Source: a virus. Taken from it: a stretch of 48,454 nt of DNA. Positions within the stretch are counted from its first letter, which is position 1. Each line of letters opens with the position of its first letter. The stretch covers positions 1 to 48,454 of IMG/VR virus record IMGVR_UViG_3300017745_000012, one strand, 5' to 3'. This document shows, one piece after another, positions 20,164-25,742 of the stretch. The translations under genes were made by a program, and so were the position numbers. Under the pieces are notes generated by a model. It ran no database searches and was not told where the DNA came from. It worked only from the letters and a program-made list of their open reading frames with translations.

Positions 20164-20415
20164 ATGAATCTTCTATCTGACCACATTAAGGATTACATTC
20201 AACCATACCCTCGTCTTAGATACACTAAGGGAGAGTATGAGTTACGTGTATTACCACGTGAAGAACTAGACATGGACGAAGAGAAGAAATTTTGGAGAAT
20301 GTTCCGTAAGTTTCCTAACGAGTTCGCTGCAGCAGCAGTATCCATGTTACCTAAGGACGTAGAGTTTAAGCAATATGATCATTTGAACAACACACTATTC
20401 CTCACTAAAAAGTAA
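20164..20415 (+). CDS. Hypothetical small protein
   Basis: 83 residues from ATG 20164 (MNLLSDHIKDY). The frame extends upstream to a TTG at 20101, but that would overlap the preceding gene and add an unlikely segment, so the ATG is chosen. 'EKKFWRMFRKFPNEFAAAAVSMLPKDVEF' suggests an amphipathic helix. No family recognised. Likely cotranscribed with the gene before it. Confidence 0.65.
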   Translation: MNLLSDHIKDYIQPYPRLRYTKGEYELRVLPREELDMDEEKKFWRMFRKFPNEFAAAAVSMLPKDVEFKQYDHLNNTLFLTKK

Positions 20416-20419
20416 AATC

Positions 20420-20659
20420 ATGCCAACAGAAGAATTCAACAACGAACGTGCACGCATCTCTAAACAACGTGATGATATCATGGATATTATGACGGAGAAG
20501 TTTAAAGAGCACACCGCAAACAACGACATGAATAGTGCTATGGCACTTGCAGATGAGTATTTTGAGTGGTTACACCCAGATATTGCGACGCACGAAGATA
20601 CACTTTACTCAGATGAAACAGAACTCAGAAGAACATACCTCGAACTCACAACTCGATGA
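20420..20659 (+). CDS. Hypothetical small acidic protein
   Basis: 79 residues, acidic and mostly helical ('ERARISKQRDDIMDIMTEKFKEHTANNDMNSAMALADEYFEWL'). Starts 4 bases after the previous stop and ends just before the next small gene. No known motif. Confidence 0.65.
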   Translation: MPTEEFNNERARISKQRDDIMDIMTEKFKEHTANNDMNSAMALADEYFEWLHPDIATHEDTLYSDETELRRTYLELTTR

Positions 20660-20663
20660 TAGT

Positions 20664-20777
20664 ATGAAAGATCTAGTCTTAGCGTATATTAAAGCAAAGA
20701 ATGCGGATGATGACGCTAAGGCAGAGGTCATACTCGATGAAATCAATGAACTCAGACGTTTAACCAATGACAAATGA
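20664..20777 (+). CDS. Very small hypothetical protein
   Basis: 37 residues from ATG 20664 (MKDLVLAYIKAKNADDDAKAEVILDEINELRRLTNDK), a single likely amphipathic helix. The upstream extension of this frame lies inside the previous gene and is not used here. Its last 11 bases are shared with the starts of two other genes, so all three frames are used at 20767-20777. Confidence 0.55.
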   Translation: MKDLVLAYIKAKNADDDAKAEVILDEINELRRLTNDK

Positions 20778-20994
20778 AGAAGAGTACAACAGCGAACGCA
20801 CTGAAGGAGAATCTCAAGGGGTTAACATCTACGACGAGATCAAAAAAGAAATCCAACGTGTCATCGACTCGGAAAACCCAAACGACAAAGGGCAAGACAA
20901 CCTCCCAGAACCGTACCAAACGTACGAGCAAAGGAACGACCTCCTCCCAGAAGACTTCTACAACTCGCAAAGCGAAGGTAAAGACTTCAACTAA
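20767..20994 (+). CDS. Small acidic protein, overprinted pair member A
   Basis: 75 residues, strongly acidic and hydrophilic ('MTNEEEYNSERTEGE', 'IYDEIKKEIQRVIDSE', 'LLPEDFYNSQSEGKDF'). Every base is shared with the next gene in the +1 frame. Codons end mostly in C or A like those of neighbouring small genes (gac, aac, tac, atc), which favours this frame being coding. ATG overlaps the end of the preceding gene. Function unknown; it could be the only real protein here, with the other starting later. Confidence 0.58.
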   Translation: MTNEEEYNSERTEGESQGVNIYDEIKKEIQRVIDSENPNDKGQDNLPEPYQTYEQRNDLLPEDFYNSQSEGKDFN

Positions 20995-21241
20995 GATAAC
21001 AATCACACAATCACGTAAGAAGGACATGTTCCCACATATGGGTATAGCACATAAGTTTCCTTATTACTTTGAACCAATGCCAGAGATACAAGATAAACTC
21101 AACAAAGCATGGTTCGATCAGTATTTCGGCGAAGAACGTATGATTGATCACATAAGGAAACATAAACTGAAGTCACATCAGTACAAAGCATATGTCAACT
21201 ATTGGTGGTTAAAAGAAACCAAAGCAAGAACTGTCACATAG
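20774..21241 (+). CDS. Lysine/threonine-rich N-terminus plus compact C-terminal domain, overprinted pair member B
   Basis: 155 residues. Residues 1-84 are almost only Lys, Arg, Ser and Thr ('TTRSKKKSNVSSTRKTQTTKGK', split pattern continuing to about 84), like histone-H1 tails, and lie over gene A in another frame. Residues 85-155 ('MFPHMGIAHKFPYYFEPMPEIQDKLNKAWFDQYF...YKAYVNYWWLKETKA') look like a normal folded small protein. A shorter version starting at ATG 21026 would avoid the overlap; the purine stretch before that ATG is too close to serve as a good Shine-Dalgarno. The long form would be a DNA- or RNA-binding candidate. The operator for the next gene lies within its 3' end. Confidence 0.6.
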   Translation: MKKSTTANALKENLKGLTSTTRSKKKSNVSSTRKTQTTKGKTTSQNRTKRTSKGTTSSQKTSTTRKAKVKTSTKITITQSRKKDMFPHMGIAHKFPYYFEPMPEIQDKLNKAWFDQYFGEERMIDHIRKHKLKSHQYKAYVNYWWLKETKARTVT

Positions 21242-21273
21242 ACCTGTACACATGCACACATATGGACTATAAT
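21215..21273 (+). promoter_or_regulatory. Operator half-site plus promoter, inside a gene end (regulon site 3)
   Basis: Window 21215-21238 has an intact proximal half (ACTGTCACA) and a degenerate distal half; it lies in the coding sequence of the preceding gene. TGTACA (21245-21250), 17-bp spacer, TATAAT (21268-21273); edge-to--10 distance 29 bp. The 20 bases from the -10 onward match regulon site 2 almost exactly (TATAATAAGTACATACACA). Confidence 0.6.
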
Positions 21274-21298
21274 AAGTACATACACAACAAATCACATC

Positions 21299-21550
21299 AT
21301 GACAGCATTAGAACTCGCATCACAAGTAGATCAACTCTTCTCTTTCTATGATTATGTTCACTCATTCTATGGTAAGGATGGTATCTACCCTGAGAACGAA
21401 AGAACAATACCACAGATAGCAGACGCTACCGCTGAGTACTTTGAAAGATGCTTCGACCCTAATGACACATGGACATGGGGTGATGGTGACTCACTCGACA
21501 GAGAAAGAGTCAGAGACATTATGAATTTTAACCTAGGTAAAGCACTATGA
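21299..21550 (+). CDS. Hypothetical small acidic protein
   Basis: 83 residues (MTALELASQVDQLFSFYDYVHSFYG...), with 'DATAEYFERCFDPNDTWTWGDGDSLDRERVRDIM' near the end; acidic, aromatic, soluble. First gene behind regulon promoter 3. Stop overlaps the next ATG (ATGA). No family recognised. Confidence 0.72.
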   Translation: MTALELASQVDQLFSFYDYVHSFYGKDGIYPENERTIPQIADATAEYFERCFDPNDTWTWGDGDSLDRERVRDIMNFNLGKAL

Positions 21551-21705
21551 ACCAAGCAGGAATCCCATTCTACGACTTCCCACACTCACCTATACTATGG
21601 ATAGGATTAGGTGGTATACTATTCACATTGGTATTATACTTTGTAACTAACAGAGCGTATACCATATCACCATTCAATGAAGACAATGAACTTCGACAAA
21701 AATGA
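21547..21705 (+). CDS. Small single-span membrane protein
   Basis: 52 residues with one clear transmembrane segment at about 16-33 ('ILWIGLGGILFTLVLYFV') followed by 'TNRAYTISPFNEDNELRQK'. Coupled to the previous gene by ATGA. Phage inner-membrane peptides of this size often act in lysis control, superinfection exclusion or host-membrane modulation; nothing here decides which. Confidence 0.68.
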   Translation: MNQAGIPFYDFPHSPILWIGLGGILFTLVLYFVTNRAYTISPFNEDNELRQK

Positions 21706-21859
21706 TCCTGATAATGAAGTGTTCAAGATTACATGGTGGGAAGGCGATAACCTGTCTCCCCATCATAAGTCAGGAGAACAAATAGTATACAGCATAAAAG
21801 AAGGTGCTGAACTAATCGAATACTTATCATCAAACAACTGGAGTTACACAGTACAATGA
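21677..21859 (+). CDS. Hypothetical small protein
   Basis: 60 residues from ATG 21677 (MKTMNFDKNDPDNEV); ATG 21686 is an alternative. 'VFKITWWEGDNLSPHHKSGEQIVYSIKEGAELIEYLSSNNWSYTV' reads like a compact alpha/beta unit with conserved-looking Trp. Overlaps the membrane-protein gene by 29 bases and the following gene by ATGA. Confidence 0.65.
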   Translation: MKTMNFDKNDPDNEVFKITWWEGDNLSPHHKSGEQIVYSIKEGAELIEYLSSNNWSYTVQ

Positions 21860-22008
21860 AACCTTACATACTATACATTATCATAGGACTATTCTTTATG
21901 ACACTGATAAGGACAACACTAACAATTGATAGGAGCGAAAGAAACCAAAGACTATATGATGAACTATGTCAAGTAGATGAATCATATTGTATAGAGGAGA
22001 AGTCATGA
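21856..22008 (+). CDS. Small single-span membrane protein
   Basis: 50 residues with a hydrophobic N-terminal span (about 4-19, 'YILYIIIGLFFMTLI') and a charged tail ('DRSERNQRLYDELCQVDESYCIEEKS') holding two Cys. Coupled on both sides by 4-base overlaps (ATGA), so it is part of the operon behind regulon promoter 3. The second tiny membrane protein in this operon. Function unknown. Confidence 0.62.
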   Translation: MKPYILYIIIGLFFMTLIRTTLTIDRSERNQRLYDELCQVDESYCIEEKS

Positions 22009-22151
22009 CTAATTGGAATGATCGTGAATCAATTCGTAATCACGTAAGACATGAGAACAAGATTAGATTCAAGAAGTGGGAGATGGAGAAACCAATGCCT
22101 ATCAAAAATAGAAAGTATCCAAAGAAGATAGATGATAACACCAACACTTAA
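22005..22151 (+). CDS. Small basic hypothetical protein
   Basis: 48 residues, very basic (MTNWNDRESIRNHVRHENKIRFKKWEMEKP...NRKYPKKIDDNTNT), probably nucleic-acid or membrane-surface associated. Coupled to the gene before by ATGA; overlaps the next gene by 20 bases. Confidence 0.58.
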   Translation: MTNWNDRESIRNHVRHENKIRFKKWEMEKPMPIKNRKYPKKIDDNTNT

Positions 22152-22335
22152 AACATTCACAAGTACATCAAATAGATCATATGACAGACACAAATATGAG
22201 TTAGTATTCAGTGATGGAAGGTCAGTTGTGATTGATGATTATTCTGCTATGAAACAAGCATGGATGCAGCATACCAGTGTGTGTTCTCATGTAAATATAC
22301 TGGATAAGAAGAAGAGTAGAGGTGGAGGATTTTAG
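22132..22335 (+). CDS. Conserved small hypothetical protein
   Basis: 67 residues; 'RSYDRHKYELVFSDGRSVVIDDYSAMKQAWMQHTSVCSHVNILDKKKSRGGGF' resembles a type of small cyanophage protein with a two-strand beta hairpin followed by a helix and 'SHV.ILD'. Overlaps the preceding gene by 20 bases. Last gene of the operon; a 320-bp non-coding stretch follows. Confidence 0.65.
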   Translation: MITPTLKTFTSTSNRSYDRHKYELVFSDGRSVVIDDYSAMKQAWMQHTSVCSHVNILDKKKSRGGGF

Positions 22336-22468
22336 AGTACTTTTGCGTACGTGAGAGCGTCAGTGGTAGACAGGGATTCTTGGAGGTAGTATAGGGTAGT
22401 ATCCTTGAGATTAAGAAAGGTTAATTAAATATAGGTAAGGTGCTCTCTTGTTGTTGTCTTAGGCTGGT

Positions 22469-22591
22469 ATGTATGAGAAGTCAAGTGCGGATATCTTTAT
22501 GTCCCGAAACCCTCAAAAAGACTCAAAAACACTCAGAGGTGTGCTACAATTAATACAGAAAGTCAGAAAAGTCACTTTTTTGGTTTTTTAA
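22469..22591 (+). CDS. Doubtful 40-codon ORF
   Basis: ATG 22469 opens 40 codons (MYEKSSADIFMSRNPQKDSKTLRGVLQLIQKVRKVTFLVF). It runs through the phased repeats and the first terminator-like element, so it may be accidental. No Shine-Dalgarno. Kept only because it is the sole sizeable frame in this gap. Confidence 0.2.
   Translation: MYEKSSADIFMSRNPQKDSKTLRGVLQLIQKVRKVTFLVF
22513..22550 (+). promoter_or_regulatory. Possible promoter with 10-bp phased repeats
   Basis: TACAAT at 22545-22550 with no good -35 box; instead TCAAAAAGAC, TCAAAAACAC and TCAGAGGTGT sit head to tail (22513-22542), one per helical turn. Could be an activator site for the gene at 22659. No regulon palindrome here. Confidence 0.4.
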
Positions 22592-22650
22592 GTTTTTCAG
22601 AAAGTTAAAAAAGTCATTTTTTTAATATTCTGAGTTTTTTAAGAATTTTT
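22556..22650 (+). terminator. Tandem A/T-rich terminator-like elements (42-bp period)
   Basis: Two copies of CAGAAAGT + (C/T)A(G/A)AAAAGTCA + (C/T)TTTTTT match at 23 of 26 positions (starts 22556 and 22598). The first holds the hyphenated palindrome AAAAGT-C-ACTTTT followed by T-runs. Could terminate upstream transcripts or attenuate transcription into the gene at 22659. Confidence 0.45.
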
Positions 22651-22658
22651 AATTTTAA

Positions 22659-22895
22659 ATGTTTGTGAAAACCTTCGAGAACCTCGGTAGTTCAGCATTA
22701 TATGTCATAAAAATAGGAGAAAACTCTGTATTTGCAACATATAATACAAATATCGACAAAGAATACGAATTTATGTGTGAAAACCCACAAAATTTCGAGA
22801 ATAAACTGTCAAAGTCCCTAGAGAAGGGAGAATCAGTAGGTAAACTATTCCATGCCAGTATAAAGGATGGTGAACTAGTACCCGCTGACAAATAA
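22659..22895 (+). CDS. KTSC-like small protein
   Basis: 78 residues: 'SSALYVIKIGENSVFATYNTNIDKEYEF....PQNFENKLSKSLEKGESVGKLFHASIKDGEL'. The order 'S..L..I.......V.Y.......Y.F.....P..F...L..A.S.GK.F...IK' is that of the KTSC domain (PF13619), a small domain also found alone in phages and tied by annotation to lysyl-tRNA synthetase C-termini. It begins right after an extremely AT-rich leader with no Shine-Dalgarno. The opposite strand is also open here but has no better features. Family call is moderate. Confidence 0.68.
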   Translation: MFVKTFENLGSSALYVIKIGENSVFATYNTNIDKEYEFMCENPQNFENKLSKSLEKGESVGKLFHASIKDGELVPADK

Positions 22896-23030
22896 ATGAG
22901 TAAAAAGTATAATATAGACCAAGGAGACGCTAATTCAGACGACCTTGAGACATATGGATATCAAATTAAAAGTATAAACAGATCTAATAAGAAAAAGGTA
23001 ACACGAATAAAGAAAGAAAAGGACAGATAG
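22896..23030 (+). CDS. Small basic hypothetical protein
   Basis: 44 residues starting directly after the previous stop (TAAATG): MSKKYNIDQGDANSDDLETYGYQIKSINRSN..., ending in a Lys/Arg tail 'NKKKVTRIKKEKDR'. An acidic middle followed by a basic end; no family. The stop TAG abuts the next operator. Confidence 0.58.
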   Translation: MSKKYNIDQGDANSDDLETYGYQIKSINRSNKKKVTRIKKEKDR

Positions 23031-23090
23031 TGTGCCGATATTATTAGTGGCACACAAGTGGTTGAATTATGCATATATTATTGCAATAAT
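23031..23090 (+). promoter_or_regulatory. 24-bp operator plus promoter (regulon site 4)
   Basis: Operator 23031-23054 (TGTGCCGAT-N6-AGTGGCACA), symmetric at both ends. TTGAAT (23062-23067), 17-bp spacer, AATAAT (23085-23090); edge-to--10 distance 30 bp. A GTG at 23032 inside the operator could nominally start the following frame but is unlikely. Confidence 0.66.
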
Positions 23091-23118
23091 AGAGTATACA
23101 CAAATTCAGAAACCATTT

Positions 23119-23304
23119 ATGTCATTCTTCAAGCACGTAGCACTTCACAAATACGACTTAACAGATAAAGGAGTATCTCAAGCATGCTACGACGAAATGA
23201 AAGCAGAGGGTTATGACCTCGTAATTTCAGAAAAGGAAATGCAAGTTCTTGCCAAGCACAGATGCGAGGAATTCAAGAACTATATGAGACCTCTCTTCGC
23301 TTAG
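23119..23304 (+). CDS. Hypothetical small protein
   Basis: 61 residues from ATG 23119 (MSFFKHVALHKYDLTDKGVSQACYDEMKAEGYDLVISEKEMQVLAKHRCEEF...). The frame extends back to a GTG at 23032, but that lies in the operator and would precede the promoter, so the internal ATG is chosen. Its stop TAG is part of a terminator stem. Unknown function. Confidence 0.62.
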   Translation: MSFFKHVALHKYDLTDKGVSQACYDEMKAEGYDLVISEKEMQVLAKHRCEEFKNYMRPLFA

Positions 23305-23314
23305 GGGTCTTTTT
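23287..23314 (+). terminator. Rho-independent terminator overlapping a stop codon
   Basis: AGACCTCT (23287-23294) pairs with AGGGGTCT (23303-23310; one G-U) over an 8-base loop, followed by a T-run to 23314. The preceding gene's stop TAG (23302-23304) is at the loop/stem border. The next ATG follows after two bases, so readthrough or reinitiation would be needed to express it. Confidence 0.68.
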
Positions 23315-23316
23315 CA

Positions 23317-23541
23317 ATGCCAGAAAATACATGGATCTACGACACTGTATGGGAAGAGTACAGAGAAGAGCACGGTCATACTATAGACGAGATGAACGAA
23401 TTCATCTGGCAAGGTAACCGAACCGTGATCCAAGATCTCGAACAGAGAGCAAACAAGATGATGTGGCAATTCGATCAGCGGAGTGCATGGATGTGTGGCG
23501 ATGAACCACAATACAGAGTACCCGAAGATTGCCCATTCTAA
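23317..23541 (+). CDS. Hypothetical small acidic protein
   Basis: 74 residues, Trp/Glu-rich (MPENTWIYDTVWEEYREEHGHTIDEMNEFIWQGNRTVIQDLEQRANKMMWQF...). Probably two helices. Begins 2 bases after a strong terminator-like hairpin with no promoter visible between, so expression depends on readthrough. No family recognised. Confidence 0.65.
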   Translation: MPENTWIYDTVWEEYREEHGHTIDEMNEFIWQGNRTVIQDLEQRANKMMWQFDQRSAWMCGDEPQYRVPEDCPF

Positions 23542-23598
23542 GACAGTTGACAAAGTGGCACACTCACCCGTTGACACACTGCCACCAACTGCTATAAT
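23539..23598 (+). promoter_or_regulatory. 24-bp operator plus promoter (regulon site 5)
   Basis: Operator 23539-23562 (TAAGACAGT-N6-AGTGGCACA) begins at the preceding stop codon. TTGACA (23571-23576), 16-bp spacer, TATAAT (23593-23598); edge-to--10 distance 30 bp. The leader contains AATCAGA three bases before the ATG. Confidence 0.7.
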
Positions 23599-23623
23599 AA
23601 GTACATAACAATCAATCAGACAA

Positions 23624-23797
23624 ATGCCTTTACACATCGCAACCGACCTCATCTCATTTCTACAAGACATGAGTTCAGACAACGACAACCTTGTACCTGA
23701 CCTAGACCTAGCAACAGACTACTTAGAGTCACAAGGTGTAGAACTCACAGATGCAGTCATCAGACATGCTGCTCGCCTTATCGACATCAACTTCTAA
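23624..23797 (+). CDS. Hypothetical small acidic protein
   Basis: 57 residues (MPLHIATDLISFLQDMSSDNDNLVPDLDLATDYLESQGVELTDAVIRHAARLIDINF). All-helical look with regular hydrophobic spacing. First gene after regulon promoter 5. No family recognised. Confidence 0.68.
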   Translation: MPLHIATDLISFLQDMSSDNDNLVPDLDLATDYLESQGVELTDAVIRHAARLIDINF

Positions 23798-23840
23798 TCT
23801 ATTGTACACTCTCTTATTCACCCTATTCTTTTTAATCACC

Positions 23841-24155
23841 ATGCGTAAAGTTGAAATGCAAATGAACACAGCGATCAGAAACAGAGTTAACTGGGCGGGA
23901 TCCAATACAACTGTTATGATCAACGAGAATAACAACAAAGCAAGAGTATTCTTACACGGTAACTTAATTGCTGAAGTATGCAATGAGTTTGTAGCAATCT
24001 TCGACGGTGGTTGGCAGTCCAACACTACGAAGAGCAGACTTAACGCATTACTTACAGAGTTCAGACCACAGGCGGGAGTATTTCAAAAAGACTGGACATG
24101 GTTCATTAGACATGGAAACTCAGTTTTCCCATTCAAATCAGGGTCGCTAGTTTAA
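23841..24155 (+). CDS. Conserved phage hypothetical protein ('GGWQSNTTKSRLN' family)
   Basis: 104 residues from ATG 23841 (MRKVEMQMNTAIRN). The frame runs back to an ATG at 23751 with a hydrophobic stretch, but that overlaps the previous gene and is probably not translated. The string 'VFLHGNLIAEV...VAIFDGGWQSNTTKSRLNALLTEF....VFQKDWTWFI....VFPFKSG' is one I know from many cyanophages and other marine phages, always of unknown function. A weak promoter (TTGTAC-N16-TATTCT, 23802-23829) may precede it. The stop lies in a hairpin (GGGTCGCT / AGCGATCC, 24141-24162). Confidence 0.78.
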   Translation: MRKVEMQMNTAIRNRVNWAGSNTTVMINENNNKARVFLHGNLIAEVCNEFVAIFDGGWQSNTTKSRLNALLTEFRPQAGVFQKDWTWFIRHGNSVFPFKSGSLV

Positions 24156-24223
24156 GCGATCCTCTGGGCGTACATCTCGCAGTTTTCTGATTTATGCCAA
24201 TTGTTGTAAGTCCCAGAAACGAC

Positions 24224-24273
24224 AAAAAGTTAAAAACCTAGGTTTTCTGATTTTCTAGGTTTTTGACTTTTTT
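24224..24273. terminator. Strong bidirectional terminator
   Basis: AAAAAGTTAAAAACCTAG (24224-24241) pairs with CTAGGTTTTTGACTTTTT (24255-24272), 18 bp with one wobble, 13-base loop, T-run to 24273. The A-run on the other side would make it work for minus-strand transcripts as well, which arrive from the operon at 24486-25022. Confidence 0.75.
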
Positions 24274-24291
24274 AGTTTTTTATATTATAAT
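24263..24291 (+). promoter_or_regulatory. Promoter overlapping the terminator arm
   Basis: TTGACT (24263-24268) lies in the right arm of the terminator; 17-bp spacer; perfect TATAAT (24286-24291). It would drive the gene at 24319. No regulon palindrome upstream, since the terminator stem occupies that place. Confidence 0.55.
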
Positions 24292-24318
24292 TAGTTCTTA
24301 CAAGCGGGGGTTATTCTA

Positions 24319-24489
24319 ATGTCTATGAGTATTGCGGATATGTATCAGGAGATGATAGATCAGTATACTGAACTGTATATGTATCAAAAGGCACAAAGAA
24401 GGGATGGCATCCGCAGGGACACCACAAAAGATATCCTCGACGACATGTCAGCCGTCGAGGTAGATGTAGAATATACTAGTGAGACCTAG
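24319..24489 (+). CDS. Small Met/Tyr-rich hypothetical protein
   Basis: 56 residues: MSMSIADMYQEMIDQYTELYMYQKAQRRDGIRRDTTKDILDDMSAVEVDVEYTSET, probably helical. Behind the promoter within the terminator arm. Its stop TAG and the TAG of the convergent minus-strand gene share the tetramer CTAG (24486-24489), so the two genes meet tail to tail. Confidence 0.62.
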   Translation: MSMSIADMYQEMIDQYTELYMYQKAQRRDGIRRDTTKDILDDMSAVEVDVEYTSET

Positions 24490-24695
24490 TGATCACAGTT
24501 GTGGTCTCGATAGCAATCCTCGTTCCAATGTTCGTTATCATCTAGTACACCTAGGCGAGTCATGATCATATCATATATTTCCATGCCACTGCGGGACATT
24601 CTACCCGCTGTGTAATCCCAACCTAAATCTGCTAGGTCGTTACATAGATCAGTTTTGTTCTTGTAACGAGGAAATTTGGTGTCTGTTTTAGGCAT
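24486..24695 (-). CDS. Hypothetical small protein (minus operon, third gene)
   Basis: 69 residues, MPKTDTKFPRYKNKTDLCNDLADLGWDYTAGRMSRSGMEIYDMIMTRLGVLDDNEHWNEDCYRDHNCDH. The 'GRMSRSGMEIYDMIMTRLG' helix resembles a helix-turn-helix in outline, but evidence is thin. Overlaps the gene before it by 8 bases. Its end converges on the plus-strand gene. Confidence 0.66.
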   Translation of the reverse strand: MPKTDTKFPRYKNKTDLCNDLADLGWDYTAGRMSRSGMEIYDMIMTRLGVLDDNEHWNEDCYRDHNCDH

Positions 24696-24861
24696 TGAGT
24701 TGATTCTCCCAGATTTGAGTTTTAAAACGTTTAACTGCTTTGTCTAACAGTTTGATGTCGCCATCGCAAATATTTGCTTGCTCTTCATTATCATATTCTA
24801 AATGACAGAAGGCGTTATTGATGTCGCCTATGAGAGTGAGCAATGCATTGTAATTATTCAT
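24688..24861 (-). CDS. Hypothetical small protein (minus operon, second gene)
   Basis: 57 residues (MNNYNALLTLIGDINNAFCHLEYDNEEQANICDGDIKLLDKAVKRFKTQIWENQLNA), helical and acidic. Its ATG shares one base with the stop of the preceding gene (CATTA on the plus strand), supporting an operon. No family. Confidence 0.62.
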   Translation of the reverse strand: MNNYNALLTLIGDINNAFCHLEYDNEEQANICDGDIKLLDKAVKRFKTQIWENQLNA

Positions 24862-25022
24862 TACGCTACCTCGTACTCAGGGTACACAACTGGATTAGTT
24901 TCTTCAACTGCTACGACATAACCTGTCTCGTTGAAATAGTCATCTGCAATCTGACATGCTTCAGAAAAATCATTAACGATCTTAACTGGCGATGTGTAGA
25001 CGACATACTGATTAATTCTCAT
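24861..25022 (-). CDS. Hypothetical small protein (minus operon, first gene)
   Basis: 53 residues (MRINQYVVYTSPVKIVNDFSEACQIADDYFNETGYVVAVEETNPVVYPEYEVA): a beta-alpha-beta pattern, with 'A..IADDY....GYVVAVEE' like small phage proteins of alpha/beta type. Preceded by a good minus-strand promoter and an AATCAGA leader two bases before the ATG. Confidence 0.65.
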   Translation of the reverse strand: MRINQYVVYTSPVKIVNDFSEACQIADDYFNETGYVVAVEETNPVVYPEYEVA

Positions 25023-25047
25023 AATCTGATTTGTATATTACTCTTAC

Positions 25048-25107
25048 ATTATAATCAGACATATATTAAATGCAACCACTCAGTGTGACAGTAATATTAC
25101 TGGCACA
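25048..25107 (-). promoter_or_regulatory. Minus-strand promoter sharing the central operator (regulon site 6, leftward)
   Basis: Read leftward: operator 25107-25084, TTGCAT (25075-25070), 16-bp spacer, TATAAT (25053-25048). Edge-to--10 distance 30 bp. Drives the three-gene minus operon. Confidence 0.72.
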
Positions 25108-25142
25108 TCATGTATTGTATTCCTGCTCTTAACATATAGAAT
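25084..25142 (+). promoter_or_regulatory. Most symmetric operator plus rightward promoter (regulon site 6)
   Basis: Operator 25084-25107 reads TGTGACAGT-AATATT-ACTGGCACA, a palindrome broken at one base pair. Rightward promoter: TTGTAT (25115-25120), 16-bp spacer, TAGAAT (25137-25142); edge-to--10 distance 29 bp. It stands midway between divergent transcription units. Confidence 0.75.
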
Positions 25143-25162
25143 ACGTATAGTTACGCAAATCT

Positions 25163-25381
25163 ATGCATTACTACAACGTTATTAGTTTTTTAAACGATGA
25201 TGAACTGCACCAAGTGTGGGACATTTGTGCTGAAGCACTAGAACGCAAAGGATGGGACTGCGACAACTCAGAGTTGTCTATCCGTGCCTTTGATCAGAAT
25301 CTAAAATCAAACATTGATTCAGACACGGTATGCGACCCAGAACCATGTGGCACATCTCACCCTTATTATTATGAATATTAA
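25163..25381 (+). CDS. Hypothetical small acidic protein
   Basis: 72 residues: MHYYNVISFLNDDELHQVWDICAEALERKGWDCDNSELSIRAFDQNLKSN..., ending CDPEPCGTSHPYYYEY. Four Cys in a short acidic protein suggest metal binding or disulfides. Divergent from the minus operon, under the shared operator. No family. Confidence 0.68.
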   Translation: MHYYNVISFLNDDELHQVWDICAEALERKGWDCDNSELSIRAFDQNLKSNIDSDTVCDPEPCGTSHPYYYEY

Positions 25382-25400
25382 GACACGGATCGCCACAGAG

Positions 25401-25460
25401 TGTGACAATCTTTTTTGTGGCATACTCAAGGTTGCAGGATACGCACCCACCCTCTACAAT
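25401..25460 (+). promoter_or_regulatory. 24-bp operator plus promoter (regulon site 7)
   Basis: Operator 25401-25424 (TGTGACAAT-N6-TGTGGCATA). TTGCAG (25432-25437), 17-bp spacer, TACAAT (25455-25460); edge-to--10 distance 30 bp. AATCAGA in the leader, five bases before the ATG. Confidence 0.68.
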
Positions 25461-25487
25461 ACAACTAGTCAAACAAATCAGAACACT

Positions 25488-25742
25488 ATGACAACAGCAA
25501 CTTATCAAGCGAACCTAACCGACACAGAGTATAACGGTTGGACTAACTACGAGACTTGGAATGTCGGTCTTTGGTTAGGCGGTGACGAAGGTTTATATGA
25601 TATCGCTAGACGTGCCTTGGATTATGATCACCTAGTTGAGATGCTCACATGCATAGGATCCGAGACAACTGGCGACGGTGTGCGATGGGATGACCCAAAG
25701 GTGAACACATGCGAAATAGATGAGATGCTGGAGGATATCTAA
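25488..25742 (+). CDS. 'NYETWNV' family protein (DUF7249-like)
   Basis: 84 residues from ATG 25488 (MTTATYQANLTD); the frame is open further upstream but that part precedes the promoter. 'YNGWTNYETWNVGLWLGGDEGLYDIARRAL' is the hallmark of a small family common in phages, plasmids and cyanobacteria (I recall it as DUF7249), often near anti-restriction-like genes. Function is not established. Leader carries AATCAGA and no Shine-Dalgarno. Confidence 0.74.
   Translation: MTTATYQANLTDTEYNGWTNYETWNVGLWLGGDEGLYDIARRALDYDHLVEMLTCIGSETTGDGVRWDDPKVNTCEIDEMLEDI

Larger units (their letters stand above)
22336..22658. other. Long intergenic region with promoter-like and terminator-like repeats
   Basis: No confident gene. 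It holds, in order: an unremarkable G/T-rich stretch (22336-22468); a possible 40-codon ORF (22469-22591); three 10-bp-phased direct repeats beginning TCAAAAA / TCAAAAA / TCAGAGG (22513-22542) just upstream of TACAAT (22545-22550); and two tandem copies of a 26-bp A/T-rich element with 42-bp period (22556 and 22598) rich in AAAAGT...ACTTTT. The gene at 22659 starts directly after. Confidence 0.6.

Noticed and set aside
22655-22891. Minus-strand 78-codon frame opposite the KTSC-like gene
   Set aside because: No promoter or ribosome site on that strand and the plus strand has a domain-like pattern.
23032-23118. GTG start at 23032 giving a hydrophobic N-terminus
   Set aside because: It lies in the operator and upstream of the promoter that would transcribe it.
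23751-23840. ATG 23751 giving a membrane-anchored version of the GGWQSNTTKSRLN protein
   Set aside because: It overlaps the preceding gene and the known family starts at the MRKVE position.
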